Origin: Adineta ricciae
Lineage: Eukaryota; Rotifera; Eurotatoria; Adinetida; Adinetidae
Assembly (NCBI GenBank): GCA_905250025.1
Contig: CAJNOJ010000137.1
Location: 209,566-273,565 of the forward strand
Length of the DNA: 64,000 bases
Direction of reading: 5' to 3'
Both the position numbers and the translations under genes were made by a program. Positions 1-10,476 of this stretch are shown one piece after another. Every line of letters starts with the position of its first letter. The stretch's first letter is position 1. The notes below the pieces were generated by a model. That model was not told the origin of the DNA, ran no database searches, and saw only the letters and a list, made by a program, of their open reading frames with translations.

Positions 1-430
1 TTACAACTACGGTGCAGCAAACAATTACTTTAAACTCGAAAAATAGCGAATTCTCCTACTACAACATAGTTGCCGTGAAATCAAGTAATATAATCACAAA
101 ATCTACAAATATCCAGTATAACCATGTAGTCACCGACTGGTTGTTTATGTACACAAGTATGAGAGAAAAATGTATCACATGTAAGTAACATATCATGACT
201 ATGATTCACCTCTACGTACTCTTCCAGAAGAAGTTATACCAGTATAGAATTAGTTATGCAACTAAAGAACAAAACCGATTACGATGTGCAGCCTATGCCG
301 AGATAATCGATGTATGATGAGATTCAACGAAAGACACCTCTCATGTTTAGCAAGGTGGAGAGTGTGATTTCAGCGAAAATTCTGAAATCAAGAGAATTAA
401 TATTTACAGTGTGCATGATTATGGAATCGA
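1..430. other. Intergenic; no gene seen
   Basis: No convincing coding region is visible. Positions about 190-300 resemble 7618-7735: both contain a tatcatgac...cgtactctt...gaagag stretch followed by a motif near atgtg. This may be an old coding relic shared by the two sites, but the product cannot be named. Confidence 0.4.
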
Positions 431-862
431 GTGTATATTTTCATTTTGAAAGCTTTCTTCCAACTTACAGCAGAAAGGAACTCAAGAGAAAGATTTTTCG
501 TTGTAATTGCACTATTAGCTATAAAAACACTCGGCATAAATTCTTCAAAACAAACTGCGATGTCGAAATATGAAGAAACAGTTCTGTTTTGGCTATTACC
601 AACAATTTTTGAAGAAGAAAATTTGTCCTGCAGTATTAATTCTTTTCGAAAAATCATCAACGATACTCAGGTTTTCTATGATCTTGATAAATGTATTGAA
701 AGTCTCGTATCCGTTGGCAATGAAACTATATTTTTGGTTCTTGGTCCCGATCAATTAGACCTAGTGACCGTTTTATTCAGTTTCTCACTGTCCTGCATTA
801 CATTTATTTGTACGAATCGCATGATTCGACGTATATATTTCAAGTACGATGTACTTACATGA
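431..862 (+). pseudogene. Relic of bdelloid-type N-terminal domain
   Basis: The open frame contains a segment at about 650-830 (motifs DLDKCIESL and GNETIFLVLG) resembling the N-terminal region often found ahead of ADP-ribosyltransferase or TPR domains in bdelloid proteins (pattern F-x-D-x-D-x-CI-x2-L, then E-x-IFL-x3-G). That resemblance is from memory of the family. No catalytic domain follows and the frame stops at 862. Most likely the stump of a decayed gene; function unknown. Confidence 0.35.
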
Positions 863-918
863 GTAAAAAATGTTTTTCCAGTATCATATCACATTAATTT
901 CGTCATTTTCTGCAGCTG

Positions 919-1293
919 CTACACGCCCTCGAACCGTATGTGAAAATTATGTAGATGAACAGGTTTTTCATGATCAAATAACCCTGTATTTGTTAATCTG
1001 ATCGTGGTCGTGGATAAGAATTTGTTTCCCATCGAATCATTTCCGGTGAGTTTTAGATTATATCGATATTTGTGTTCATCAAGGCTGATCAAAGCCAAAC
1101 GTATTCCATCGTTCAAAGTGTCCATACTATTTACTGTGATTGATGTCACATCCATTACATCTTCCTTTTTACCATTTGCATTGACAACTGAATAGCGTTC
1201 GAGTTCAATATTTTATGGAAGATTTATTTGAGTTTTCTTCTTTTCGTCGTTTACAACGCTAATGGATATTGTATCATTATTTGACGAGGCCAT
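919..1293 (-). pseudogene. Unrecognised gene with an in-frame stop
   Basis: On the minus strand a frame opens with ATG at 1293 (MASSNNDTISISVVND) and runs to 919, interrupted once by TAA at 1213-1215. The protein on both sides of the stop looks coherent (...KKKTQINLP / NIELERYSVVNANG... then VTSITVNSMDTLNDGIRLAL), so this reads as one short gene broken by a nonsense change, or a gene starting downstream of the stop at 1155. About 125 residues. Family not recognised; no membrane segment or known motif. Confidence 0.4.
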
Positions 1294-1882
1294 TGATCGA
1301 GCAAAATGAAAAATTCGACACCAATATCTATCAAAATGACTTTTTGCATCTGATTTAAGAGCCATACAGTTCCTTACTTGAATATATAAAGGAAGCTGAC
1401 GTAAATGAAATCAATACTGTGGTCAACCACAACGAGAGAAGTACACAGAGAAAATGAAAGTATACAACCACTGGCATGTGACTGTATATATAACATGACA
1501 ATATAGTAATCAAGAAAAAAAAGACTACAACAAGAACGAAATTTCTTTCGCCCTCAATACACATGTCGCGTACGTATTAACAGACGAACGAAAGTATCGT
1601 TCGATTCCCGAATGAGCGCTTTTTCGTTTTTCATATAATAATGTATCATTAAATACACCGTTAACGCAAAGAGAATTTCAACATATATCTTTATACACGT
1701 GCTTTTATATGCTTCAGATTCAGTTTATAATTTGAGAATCTATATAATGAAGATACATATAGGATTATCGGAGATAATTCGATCGTATTGAAATACAGCG
1801 CGATAATGAAAAGTTCATCAAATAGATTCTTTTCGTGAATATCAATATTTCTTTTGACGGGTAAAATCACCATTGAAAAAAA
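1294..1882. other. Intergenic; no gene seen
   Basis: Short open frames only (for example 1355-1564 minus, hydrophobic). No homology, splice context or repeat structure was recognised. Confidence 0.4.
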
Positions 1883-1884
1883 TA

Positions 1885-2788
1885 CATAGGGTAGTCAAAA
1901 AGTTGTCACTTTGTTATATCTGTTGAGAGACATGATATTTTATCCATCTCTCTACACTATATAATCGAGATAGTCGTTGTGATATTTCATAGAAAATTTC
2001 ACTTTTTTCGCTCCGTCTTAAGACGCTTTTTTTAACGAAATACAAGATTTTTTAAAGCGACTCGTCACTAGCGAAATTTTACTGATTTTCGAACCCACAA
2101 AAACGAGTGAAAGTATATATAAAGAGAACTGATTTTATGTGATATTATCACTGGCTATCAGACTTAGATTTACCATCACACTATTAACTTGAAATCATTA
2201 GAAAAGTTTACATAAAAACGGAAACTAGTCCATCTAACGGTATCCATGGCGAGCCTTATGTAATAACGCAGCACACATGACTCTATTCTTCGTATTCAAA
2301 TCATTTTTCGTTTTTATTAATATTCTATGGTATCGTGTGACACTAACGATACTAGTGAAAAATCTTTGAATTCAGATAGACAAAAACTATCGAACAAAAA
2401 AGACATTATTATTGATTAGCCTCTCATATGTCATTTTTTAACATCATGTAACATTAAATTATTTACAGGTTGCTTTGTCAAAAATCGATTTTAAACTCGC
2501 TACGCGTGCTCGTTTGGGCCTGAGCTTTAAGAATCTGTATCTATTTAAATTTATTTAAATTAATGCGAATGCTTAAAAACTTCATTAATGAAGCTGGTCG
2601 CAGTGACGAGAGGCGCTTTACAAAATCTAGTATTTCGTTAAAAACAGAGTCTTAAGAAGGAGCGAAAAAAGTGAAATTTTCTATGAAATATCACAACGAC
2701 TATCTCGATTATATAGTGTAGAGAGATGGATAAAATATCATGTTTCTCAATAGATATAACAAAGTGACAACTTTTTGACTACCCTATG
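1885..2788. mobile_element. Mariner/Tc1-like foldback (MITE) with long TIRs
   Basis: The ends are long inverted repeats. The left arm starts CATAGGGTAGTCAAAAAGTT and is repeated in reverse complement at the right end; the outer 27 bases (including the flanking TA) match exactly and similarity continues inward for about 170-190 bp (left about 1885-2075, right about 2610-2788). The element is bordered by TA on both sides (1883-1884 and 2789-2790), the duplication typical of Tc1/mariner transposons. The roughly 0.5-kb interior holds no transposase, so it would be non-autonomous. The superfamily is inferred only from the TA target. Confidence 0.75.
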
Positions 2789-2790
2789 TA

Positions 2791-3124
2791 TAATTGCTAT
2801 ATTGAGTAGATAGATGGTTATTCGTCAAAGTGACAAAAACCTAAGGACTGATGACTTCAGTGGTCTGCTGTCCGTATTGACATATTAAGGCCTCAGATAC
2901 ACTGTGAAGAAAGATGTCGTTTGATTATTAATGGCAACTGCTGTTTTTCTTGTCTAAAGAAAATCATTCAAACAGAACAATGCTCGTCCGACAAAACAGA
3001 TGATAGTGTATAATTAATTTGATGTCGGTTAACCAATCAGGTTACTTTATCAGCTAACATTTTCTCAATCTATGTAATTCTCTGCTATTATATATATGCA
3101 TTTGAATGTATAGAAAATCAAACT
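2791..3124. other. Upstream region of the F-box gene
   Basis: No gene seen. A TATA-rich stretch (tatatatatgca, about 3090-3103) lies roughly 25-35 bp upstream of the ATG at 3125; promoter function is a guess. Confidence 0.3.
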
Positions 3125-5228
3125 ATGAGTATATCTGCATTTGAGTCGTTACCTGCTGAGATTATTTTCGATATATTTAAATATTTATCTCCTCGTGAGA
3201 TTATTCAGTCGTTTGCATCCGTGAACAAACGATTATTAAGATGGATTATGTATGAATATTTATGGCATATTCATATTGGCGATGAGACAATGTCATTATT
3301 GACGTTCATTAATTATTGTGAAAATATTTTGACAGTAATAGGCGGTCGACTTATATCATTACGTGTAACATTAACTAATATTATCGGCGGATGGGCGATT
3401 ATTGCGTCATCTCTTCGATGTCATCCATCGTTATCTTTAAAACGTCTTCATCTAATTCACATCAAGCCGCATGAATTCGACAAATTATTAAGAAGTCATC
3501 TAATAAAGCAAATACATACCTTAATAGTTGATGTAACCGATTGTAGTCCGTTCAAAGCGCAATCAAATGAAGGATTTTATCTAACTAAAGTAAGAAAACA
3601 AAACATTTTAAATTTTGTATGTCGTTTGAATTAATACTATGCATTTTCCAAAGGTATGTTCACAATTACCTTGTTTGACAGTATGTCAACTGCCATTTGA
3701 TATCTGCGATGAAAAACCAGATGAAGTAGATCAATATTCATTCATGTCGCAAATCTATTTACCAAAGATAACGAACACGACCCATCTTCGAAAACTAACT
3801 ATCGGGATGAGTACGTCATATTTTCTGGAACGTTTATTCACTTGTATACCATTGATTGAAAATCTCTCTGTCGGTGTAAAAGACATATCGTCAAAGAAGA
3901 AATCTCTTCTCAGCAGAAAACCGTATGTAATATTCTTTGTGATATGAATAGTAAGAATATTATTAGATATTTTAGATCTCCTGTTGCTGCTCATTTTCTT
4001 CCATACTTATCTAAATTATCCATCAACTGTGAAGATAATCATAGTTTTCATCACTCTATGGTACTGTTTTCATGTGTGTTAAATCAATTGAGCCATTTCT
4101 CATTAAAACTAGAAGAATATGCAAAAATTGCTGATCCATTAATCATATCCTATGCAACTCTGCAGCAGTTATGTCTCAATCGACTGGGCGCATCAACAAT
4201 ATATGATCTAAATCTATTTTTTTGTATCACGAATGACGTTGAACAGAAGCAAATTTTCAAGACATTTATCAATCATTGTTTGGTTAATCAACAGCAACCG
4301 AAATTAATCGTTCAAGAAACAAATCATTGTGAAATTTATGACAAACAGCATAGTTTCATCGTTTATACACTACCTTATAATGGCAAGAAGTTTTCGTCAC
4401 ATTTGTTTTGTAGAAATACGCAGATGTATGTACAAACTAATTGATTTCTGTGAAAACGTGTCGGAATCTTTCGTTTTAATAGATTTTCTCAAACTGCAAT
4501 CAATCCATTGCAATTGTTTCCACATGTTCAAGAATTACATCTCGATGGTTTTTTGTACAATAATTGCTTTTCAGATCTTCGCAATTGTCAGAATCTTGCA
4601 GTTTCGATGGTTCCATGGGCACGACTACGAAAAATCTCAATATGTGGATCTGATTGTCTTAAATCGGATATTTTAATGCGAATACTCCAAATGGCACACA
4701 ATGTACGTTCATTGGAAATAGTTGATGATGTAGGTCGACTACCTCGTATGATACTCCATAACAGGAGTAATTTAGCATATCGTATAAATAAACAAGTGAA
4801 TGACAATTTACGAGTATGATGTTAATTTTAACAAGATGATTTTTTTCAATTAGATACACTCATTAAATATTCTGGATTATACAACAACGTTGTTCAATGC
4901 TGAACAATTTTGCATAAGTTTGTACAATCAATTGCCTCAACTGAAATCTGTCGCGTTTCATATTTGGGATTCATATGGCAGTGATAGATGGAAGCCATTA
5001 TGCGTCGCTGATGGAAAACATAAATCAACTATAATGATTGTTAAACTACTTCGTTTTATTGTTGATCATTTCTACGAACTGACATCACTGCATTTGTATT
5101 TTATTAGTAAACGTGAAAGGAATTCACCTTGTTTTCCTCATCTCATTCGACAACAATTACACGAACAGTCGCTTAGTCGACCGTTTCGTTTGCGATGTTC
5201 GGATGACGCTATTCATATCTGGCTTTAG
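3125..5228 (+). CDS. F-box protein, five exons, 629 aa
   Basis: The protein starts with an F-box (residues about 6-45: FESLPAEIIFDIFKYLSPRE...), the Skp1-binding motif of SCF ubiquitin ligases. The rest is leucine/isoleucine-rich (LKRLHLI, LRKLTIG, IENLSV, VQELHLDG, LRKISICG, VRSLEIV) and probably forms a degenerate LRR-type substrate-binding region. Proposed exons: 3125-3589, 3654-3922, 3976-4425, 4483-4813, 4854-5228, all with GT-AG introns of 40-64 nt; they total 1890 nt, exactly 630 codons. The start is the first ATG and puts the F-box at the N-terminus as usual. F-box genes of this kind form large families in bdelloids (family knowledge). Substrate unknown. No break seen. Confidence 0.85.
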
Positions 5229-5642
5229 TATCGATATTTCGAAATTTTTGTAATGATCAAAATAAACGCGTGGATTGAAGTGCAGATGTTGTGATATATT
5301 ATTCATATGTCGATTGTAGAATAGGGCTGAATCAGATGAAGTTGCGCAAAATCTTGTATTTATTCATCCTGCAAAGAATACAGAAAGCTAATTGTTTAAC
5401 AACTTAAGTACTATAAACAAATTGAACAAACACTGTCGGTCAAAATTCATCGCAGCGCCAAAGGAAAATTAACTTAAATCATATTTTTCCTTGCTCTTCT
5501 CATTGTATAGAGGACGAAGAAAAGCGTCTTTTTCTTTTGTTTTGTTCCAACACGTCAGTGAACCATCCGTTAAAAGAAATGTAACAGCCGACAAAAGACT
5601 GGAACATTAGGTTGGCATGCGCACGTGCTGCGTGAGGTTTGA
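5229..5642. other. Intergenic; no gene seen
   Basis: Contains an aataaa-like sequence soon after the F-box stop (tcaaaataaacg, about 5258). Nothing else recognised. Confidence 0.35.
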
Positions 5643-6369
5643 ATGAATTGCTCTTTCGTCTTTACAGAAAAACATCGAACAACATTTCCTATGGTTTTCA
5701 TCAAAAAACGTTTAGTTCATGTTGGGAGAATAATTCTATTTGCCCACGATTATTTTTACAAATCATCATCTGACCAACTGGCTTTGACCACTTTCAACAG
5801 ACTCATACCATCAAATTCGTCCCGTAGTCTACAAAATGGAACACATCTGTGGTCATTACGTCTTGCTGATGAGAATTATTTTCGCATAGCAAATTTGTTA
5901 CCGTGTCAGACTGTTGAATATGCTCGAGGATCGCAAAGATATCAAATGAGTATATGCATCAATTTCTCTACAAATGATTTTACCATAACAAATACATTAC
6001 AAGCACAGAAATGGTTATTCGATCATCGACATCCAAGAAATTGTTCGAGCAAACGATTTGCTATTATTCGCAAATTCGTATGGTCAGGTTTTGGATCAAC
6101 AATTCATCAGATTGCATGGGCATTTGGTAAAACATTGGCCGATGATCGAATCGGTGTCTATGAAACTCCAGGTGATTGGGTGAGTGACTTGTTTTTCCTC
6201 TATTCTGATCTATTAGTTTATCTTATAGCTTTATGGAAACTGTAATTCTACCAGTCCAGATTGTTATTTCTTGCCAATAGCAAACTGTTCAGTTCCGACT
6301 GTTGACCAGACGTTACTAGCAAATGGATTTTCACCTCGATCGATTGTTAAACATGGAGAACGACGATGA
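5643..6369 (+). pseudogene. Truncated fucosyltransferase-like glycosyltransferase
   Basis: Two exons (5643-6179, 6229-6369; intron 6180-6228) encode 225 residues. The second half has W-L-F-D-H-x-H-P...C (about residues 122-133), a glycine-rich segment GFGSTIHQIAWAF and, across the intron, C-N-S-x3-DCYFLP...NCS. Together these recall secreted eukaryotic fucosyltransferase-like proteins in which C-x5-CYF/FLP recurs; assignment is by motif pattern only. Such proteins usually continue for another 200 or more residues, whereas this frame ends at TGA 6367-6369 and no continuation was found downstream, so it looks 3'-truncated. No clear signal anchor at the N-terminus. It may be a dead copy or have unseen exons. 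Confidence 0.45.
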
Positions 6370-6708
6370 AATTCTTTGTGATTCGAAACAGAGCGTTAGT
6401 TTTGTTTGTTCTGCAGGAGACTAGGAATAGTGGAGACTGAACTTGCGTCAACATCTAATTCTCATTTAATTATATCCACTATCAAAACTTCAATATTAAT
6501 CTTAAAACAAAAATACTGGCTATTTTCCTATAATGGAATCAAGTGTGATTTTTCAGCGTATTTTCATCGCTTGTAAAGTTAAAAAAATCGGTTTTTCATA
6601 AATTCATATTCGACTGATTTTAATCAAAACAGATACCAAATAAAAATGAATACGTTTTGAATTGTAAAAGGATCATAGTTCTTTGTTAGAATGGCATAGT
6701 CTATTGTA
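6370..6708. other. Intergenic; no gene seen
   Basis: AT-rich DNA after the truncated glycosyltransferase-like gene; no continuation of that protein was recognised in any frame. Confidence 0.35.
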
Positions 6709-7514
6709 TTAGACAGTACAAATATTTTCTTTCAGGTTCTCAACGTCGAGAATAGCCTCATCTTCATCGCAATTTCGTAGATGGTCTTGAGCATTTCTAT
6801 TGATACAAAGTAACAGTCGTCGCCTATTCCATTTGCAATTATATAGATAACCAATACTCGTAATGTAGTGGAAAACTAAAATAGCCACAGCAAATATTTT
6901 TAATAGGATTCCATTGTTGGAATATGTTAAACAGGTCCTTAGTTCTTGAAAATCATAAGATGTACCGGCAAATATGCAAATCTGAACGATAAAAAACAAA
7001 ATGATGCAAAATTGGATGAGAACGTGCGAGCACAGTAGCAATAATTTGATCGCCAATCGATTATTTTCTGAATACTTAGCCACTTTCTCTGGCTTCCAGC
7101 TGCAAAAACGAACGCGTCAGACTTATAATTTAACAAATGACAATAATTATACCTGAATAAAACTGCAAACAGTTGGATTGCAACGATAACAAGTCCCGAT
7201 GCACCTTGTATAATCAGCAAGGGACATAATGTCCTTCCACAATGGCAACTATCGAAGAATCCTATGCCAGAGATAAAAGTAAGTGTGAATGTAATAAACG
7301 CCGACAACAATATGAGATGATCGACGAGATATTTCTTTTCAAAGAGATCAGAATTTGGTCCAAAGAAGTTTTTCGGTTCTCTGATGACGTTAATAAAAAG
7401 CCGAGGAAAATTGAACTCATCTGGATCTGTTGTTGCTTGTTCTTCACAAGTTTCGTTTTCTTTGAGGAAAACGTCATCATCATCTACAGCGTCTCTCTCA
7501 GTTTCTATACCCAT
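6709..7514 (-). CDS. Four-TM membrane protein, unknown family
   Basis: Two exons on the minus strand (7514-7153 and 7099-6709, GT-AG intron of 53 nt) give 250 residues. An acidic N-terminus (ETERDAVDDDDVF) is followed by a conserved FINVIREPKNFFGPNS motif and four hydrophobic segments: about residues 65-88, 98-121, 132-158 and 182-204. The short C-terminus is charged. No enzymatic motif was seen. The neighbour at 8136-8631 is a decayed paralogue sharing the VIREPKxFF motif, so this is a small local family. Function unknown; topology suggests a small integral membrane protein with both ends on the same side. Confidence 0.65.
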
Positions 7515-8135
7515 CGGAAAAATATATTTGATGAAATAAATTGGTTTTTATGTAATTATATATTCTTATTTTCATGATATTTCGCTTGATTAATCTGACG
7601 TCTAGCTCCGAACTTATGTATGCAATATATCATGACCGTGAGTCACTATTGCGTACTCTTTCGGAAGAGACTTTACCTGTATAACGTTATTCGATAAATA
7701 GAAAAACAACCACCATGTGTCGCACACTCGCAGAGGATGGTATATTCAAAATAAATTACTGCTCATACAGAAATTCTTACTTGTCCCATCAGGGTATAAA
7801 CTGTAAAAAAATATCATGATTTTACTTGCTTTTGTTACTACGATTCTGTCCCTCAAAATGAACACGAAAAATCATCCGTTATTTATGTTTGACATTCATA
7901 GAAAATTCTAAACAATTGAATAGAGAGATGCATGTTGAAGGATCATCTATGGCGCCAACGAACATCATGCTTTGTTATCTGTCGATTTCTCTGAATTAAA
8001 TATATACTTGCTTCCACTGAGCTTTATTCTTAGAATTTTGGTTCCAATAGCTCAAAACGTCGACGTCGTCTTTCTTGATCTATTACAAACAGGTACGAAA
8101 AGACAAACAAAAACTAACAAACCATCGATTATAAT
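7515..8135. other. Intergenic; weak ancient repeat
   Basis: No gene recognised. Positions about 7618-7735 resemble 190-300 of this window at a low level. The 7972-8157 open frame shows no features of a real protein. Confidence 0.35.
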
Positions 8136-8631
8136 CTATATGCAATTAAATAAATAACGATACAAAAACACTCTCAATTGAATTTCATCATCAGATAATG
8201 ATAAGCAGCGCTTAAAATGCCACAATTCCTCAAATTTACTCATAACTATATAAATCACAGTGATGGTTAAAATCAAAACGATACAAAGTTGAATGAGAGC
8301 ATACCAGTATAACAAAATCCATTTAGTTATTGTCAATCGACCTGATGAATACTATGCTGAAGATGCAGTTAAGCATGAACACAATAACGATATGATACGC
8401 TCGAAGTCCAGAATTCAATCTGAAGAAGTCCTTTGGTTCTCTAATGACATCGATGAGAAGCAAAGAAAAGTTGAATTGATTTTCACTGACGGTTTCCTTT
8501 TCATAATATTTCATATTTTTCGAAAGCATCTTTCCGTCTATGGGCTCGCACATGTTGATTTTCCTGATATCACACTCGGATGAACTCAGACACAATTCCA
8601 ACCGCAAGTAACAATCATGACTTACTCTCAA
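8136..8631 (-). pseudogene. Decayed paralogue of the four-TM protein
   Basis: The segment at 8631-8323 encodes FNFSLLLIDVIREPKDFF, clearly matching FNFPRLFINVIREPKNFF of the gene at 6709-7514, then part of TM1. The part at 8336-8136 carries a region like TM3 (WYALIQLCIVLILTITVIYIV) in another frame. TM2 and most of the C-terminus are missing and no splice solution restores one frame, so it is a truncated, frameshifted copy. Confidence 0.6.
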
Positions 8632-9231
8632 TCAGAGAAGAAAACAAATGCTTACATGTGAGAAACATTCCAATGTATTCAATACAATCGACTGTTTTCG
8701 GTGGGAAAAGATTTTTCGTTATTGAACTCATTGAATGCGATACAACGAAATATCATGTTTGCAGACAATCGTCATGTACAAGTGAAATTGATGAATCAAA
8801 CATACAATGTACGTGAAGTTAAGAATGCGGTCATATTCGAATGCACATTCATAAATCGAATTCCCCTACAAAAACATCGATGTCTTTTCAATATGTTTTC
8901 AATTGATTTTCAAACGATGTGAAAAGTTTCATTTATAAAAACCAATATTTATTTTTAATAGAGCATGTCTGAATATAGCCTAAATTTAATTGAGAAAAAC
9001 TATACTTGCTGTATGTTTACTAACTAAATATTCGTTTTGTTTTGCTCAGTAATGATACGGTGAAAAAGACGTAATATTCCATGCACGCAACGAAATGGTA
9101 TTCACGTTAGTAATTTTTTCCAGTTCTTTTTTCAAACCAACGTCGTATATTTCCATATGTATATATACAGCGAGTGCCGTTAAAAATAACGCAGTATACT
9201 TCGATTTTTTTTTCGTGGAAACACACGTACA
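8632..9231. other. Intergenic; unassigned short ORF
   Basis: An open frame at 8701-8922 (plus) gives 73 residues without recognisable motif. The stretch just before 9232 is the presumed promoter of the ART gene (tatatatac about 9160-9168). Confidence 0.3.
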
Positions 9232-10170
9232 ATGGATATACAACCGTTAGAAAGGTCTCCGACGAATACTTCGATGGCGACATCAGCAGTCTCTGCTACT
9301 ACCACAGATTCTGCGTTGATGGCGCACTCGACAGTTTCGGGAGATACAACAACTAATACAGCTTCCGGTAGAGCCACAACACCTCCCAATGGAAATGCAG
9401 ATAGACCCGTAACGCCACGTCGATCAAGTTCTGACAGGCCGATCACACCGCCTAGGACAAGTGTAGATAGAGCTGTGACACCACCGAGTGCAACTACAGA
9501 TAGACCTGCAACGACGCGCAGTGTTACTCCAAAGGAACAATCGACAAAGCGAAATCCAATGGATGGTTATCAAGATATGCCGTTGGTTTCGTTAGAAGAA
9601 GCAACAGAAGCGCTTGTTCCATTAGTTTCCAATCTGAAAACTTTTGTCGAAACCGCAAAAAAAGATTGCAAAAAAGATTTATACGGTTTAACCGTTGATG
9701 AATCAGCGGCTATTTATCTGTACACCATGGCGACACCTTTTGTCTATTTTATCAACGAAGCGTTTCAAAGAGAAACACGTGCAGCTTTAAAACCATGGCT
9801 GTCGTATTTGAAACTTTTCGTCACTGCTGTTGAGAAATTACCATCATCAAAAAAAACTCTTTGGCGAGGTCTGTCAAGTACTGATGTTGTCTCCTATCCA
9901 ACAGAGGATATCTGCACATGGTGGCACATAACCTCGTGTTCGACAAATGTTAAAATGACTCAATATTGTGTAGTTCAAGACGTCGCAACCGTATTGGCAA
10001 TTAATGCGACCAATGCGAAGGATATTTCAAAATTGTCAGCATTTCCAGATGAAGAAGAAATCGTTCTCTTACCTGGCACAAAACTCCACATTGTTGGTGA
10101 TCCGTTCTTCTTTCAAAATGCTTTTTCTATCATACATCTCGAAGAGCGTGATGAAATGTCTACTCAATAA
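9232..10170 (+). CDS. NAD(P)(+)-arginine ADP-ribosyltransferase, repeat N-terminus
   Basis: Single exon, 312 aa. The C-terminal part has the R-S-E signature of arginine-specific ARTs: Arg212 in LWRG, the S/T motif in TWWHITSCST (229-238), and E-x-E as Glu274-x-Glu276 before IVLLPG. These enzymes transfer ADP-ribose from NAD to arginine on target proteins. The family-typical LTVDESAAIYLYT helix is at 153-165. The N-terminal 110 residues are low complexity, rich in Ser/Thr/Pro, and hold four consecutive 11-residue units at 57-100 beginning DRPVTP, DRPITP, DRAVTP and DRPATT. There is no signal peptide, so a cytosolic or nuclear enzyme is likely. ARTs are expanded in bdelloids; two erasers (ARH) lie 6-13 kb downstream. 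Confidence 0.85.
   Translation: MDIQPLERSPTNTSMATSAVSATTTDSALMAHSTVSGDTTTNTASGRATTPPNGNADRPVTPRRSSSDRPITPPRTSVDRAVTPPSATTDRPATTRSVTPKEQSTKRNPMDGYQDMPLVSLEEATEALVPLVSNLKTFVETAKKDCKKDLYGLTVDESAAIYLYTMATPFVYFINEAFQRETRAALKPWLSYLKLFVTAVEKLPSSKKTLWRGLSSTDVVSYPTEDICTWWHITSCSTNVKMTQYCVVQDVATVLAINATNAKDISKLSAFPDEEEIVLLPGTKLHIVGDPFFFQNAFSIIHLEERDEMSTQ
9400..9531 (+). repeat. Four in-frame 33-bp units in the ART gene
   Basis: Residues 57-100 of the ART split into four 11-residue units, each starting with Asp-Arg followed by Pro/Ala-x-Thr-Pro/Thr. The spacing is exact (57, 68, 79, 90) although the codons have diverged. The region is probably disordered and phosphorylatable (Thr-Pro); that is inference. 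Confidence 0.75.
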
Positions 10171-10476
10171 TCAATCTCACGAACGTAGATTATCTTACTT
10201 TCTTTCTTTGTAATTCTTGCAACACAATAAATAAAATCTCCTCTATTACAAAAATATTTTTCCATCGTCATACTTCTTGAATGACAATGTGCAATGTGAC
10301 CTCTAGATTCGGCAGGATAAAAGTACATCATTCGATGTTTTATTGCGTGCATATACCTCGAAGAATATCGAGCAACACGATATCAGGGTTATATCGGTAA
10401 CCTTATCTATCAGAAAGAAAAGAAAAAAGACACGAGATAAAACATACAGTGAATATTTTCGTATGTTAGAGATCAA
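10171..10476. other. Intergenic between ART and XDH
   Basis: A polyadenylation-like aataaa (about 10227) follows the ART stop. Nothing else recognised. Confidence 0.35.

Noticed and set aside
1595-1625. tRNA-like TTCGATTCC string
   Set aside because: No matching acceptor stem or anticodon arm around it; no tRNA was found in the window.
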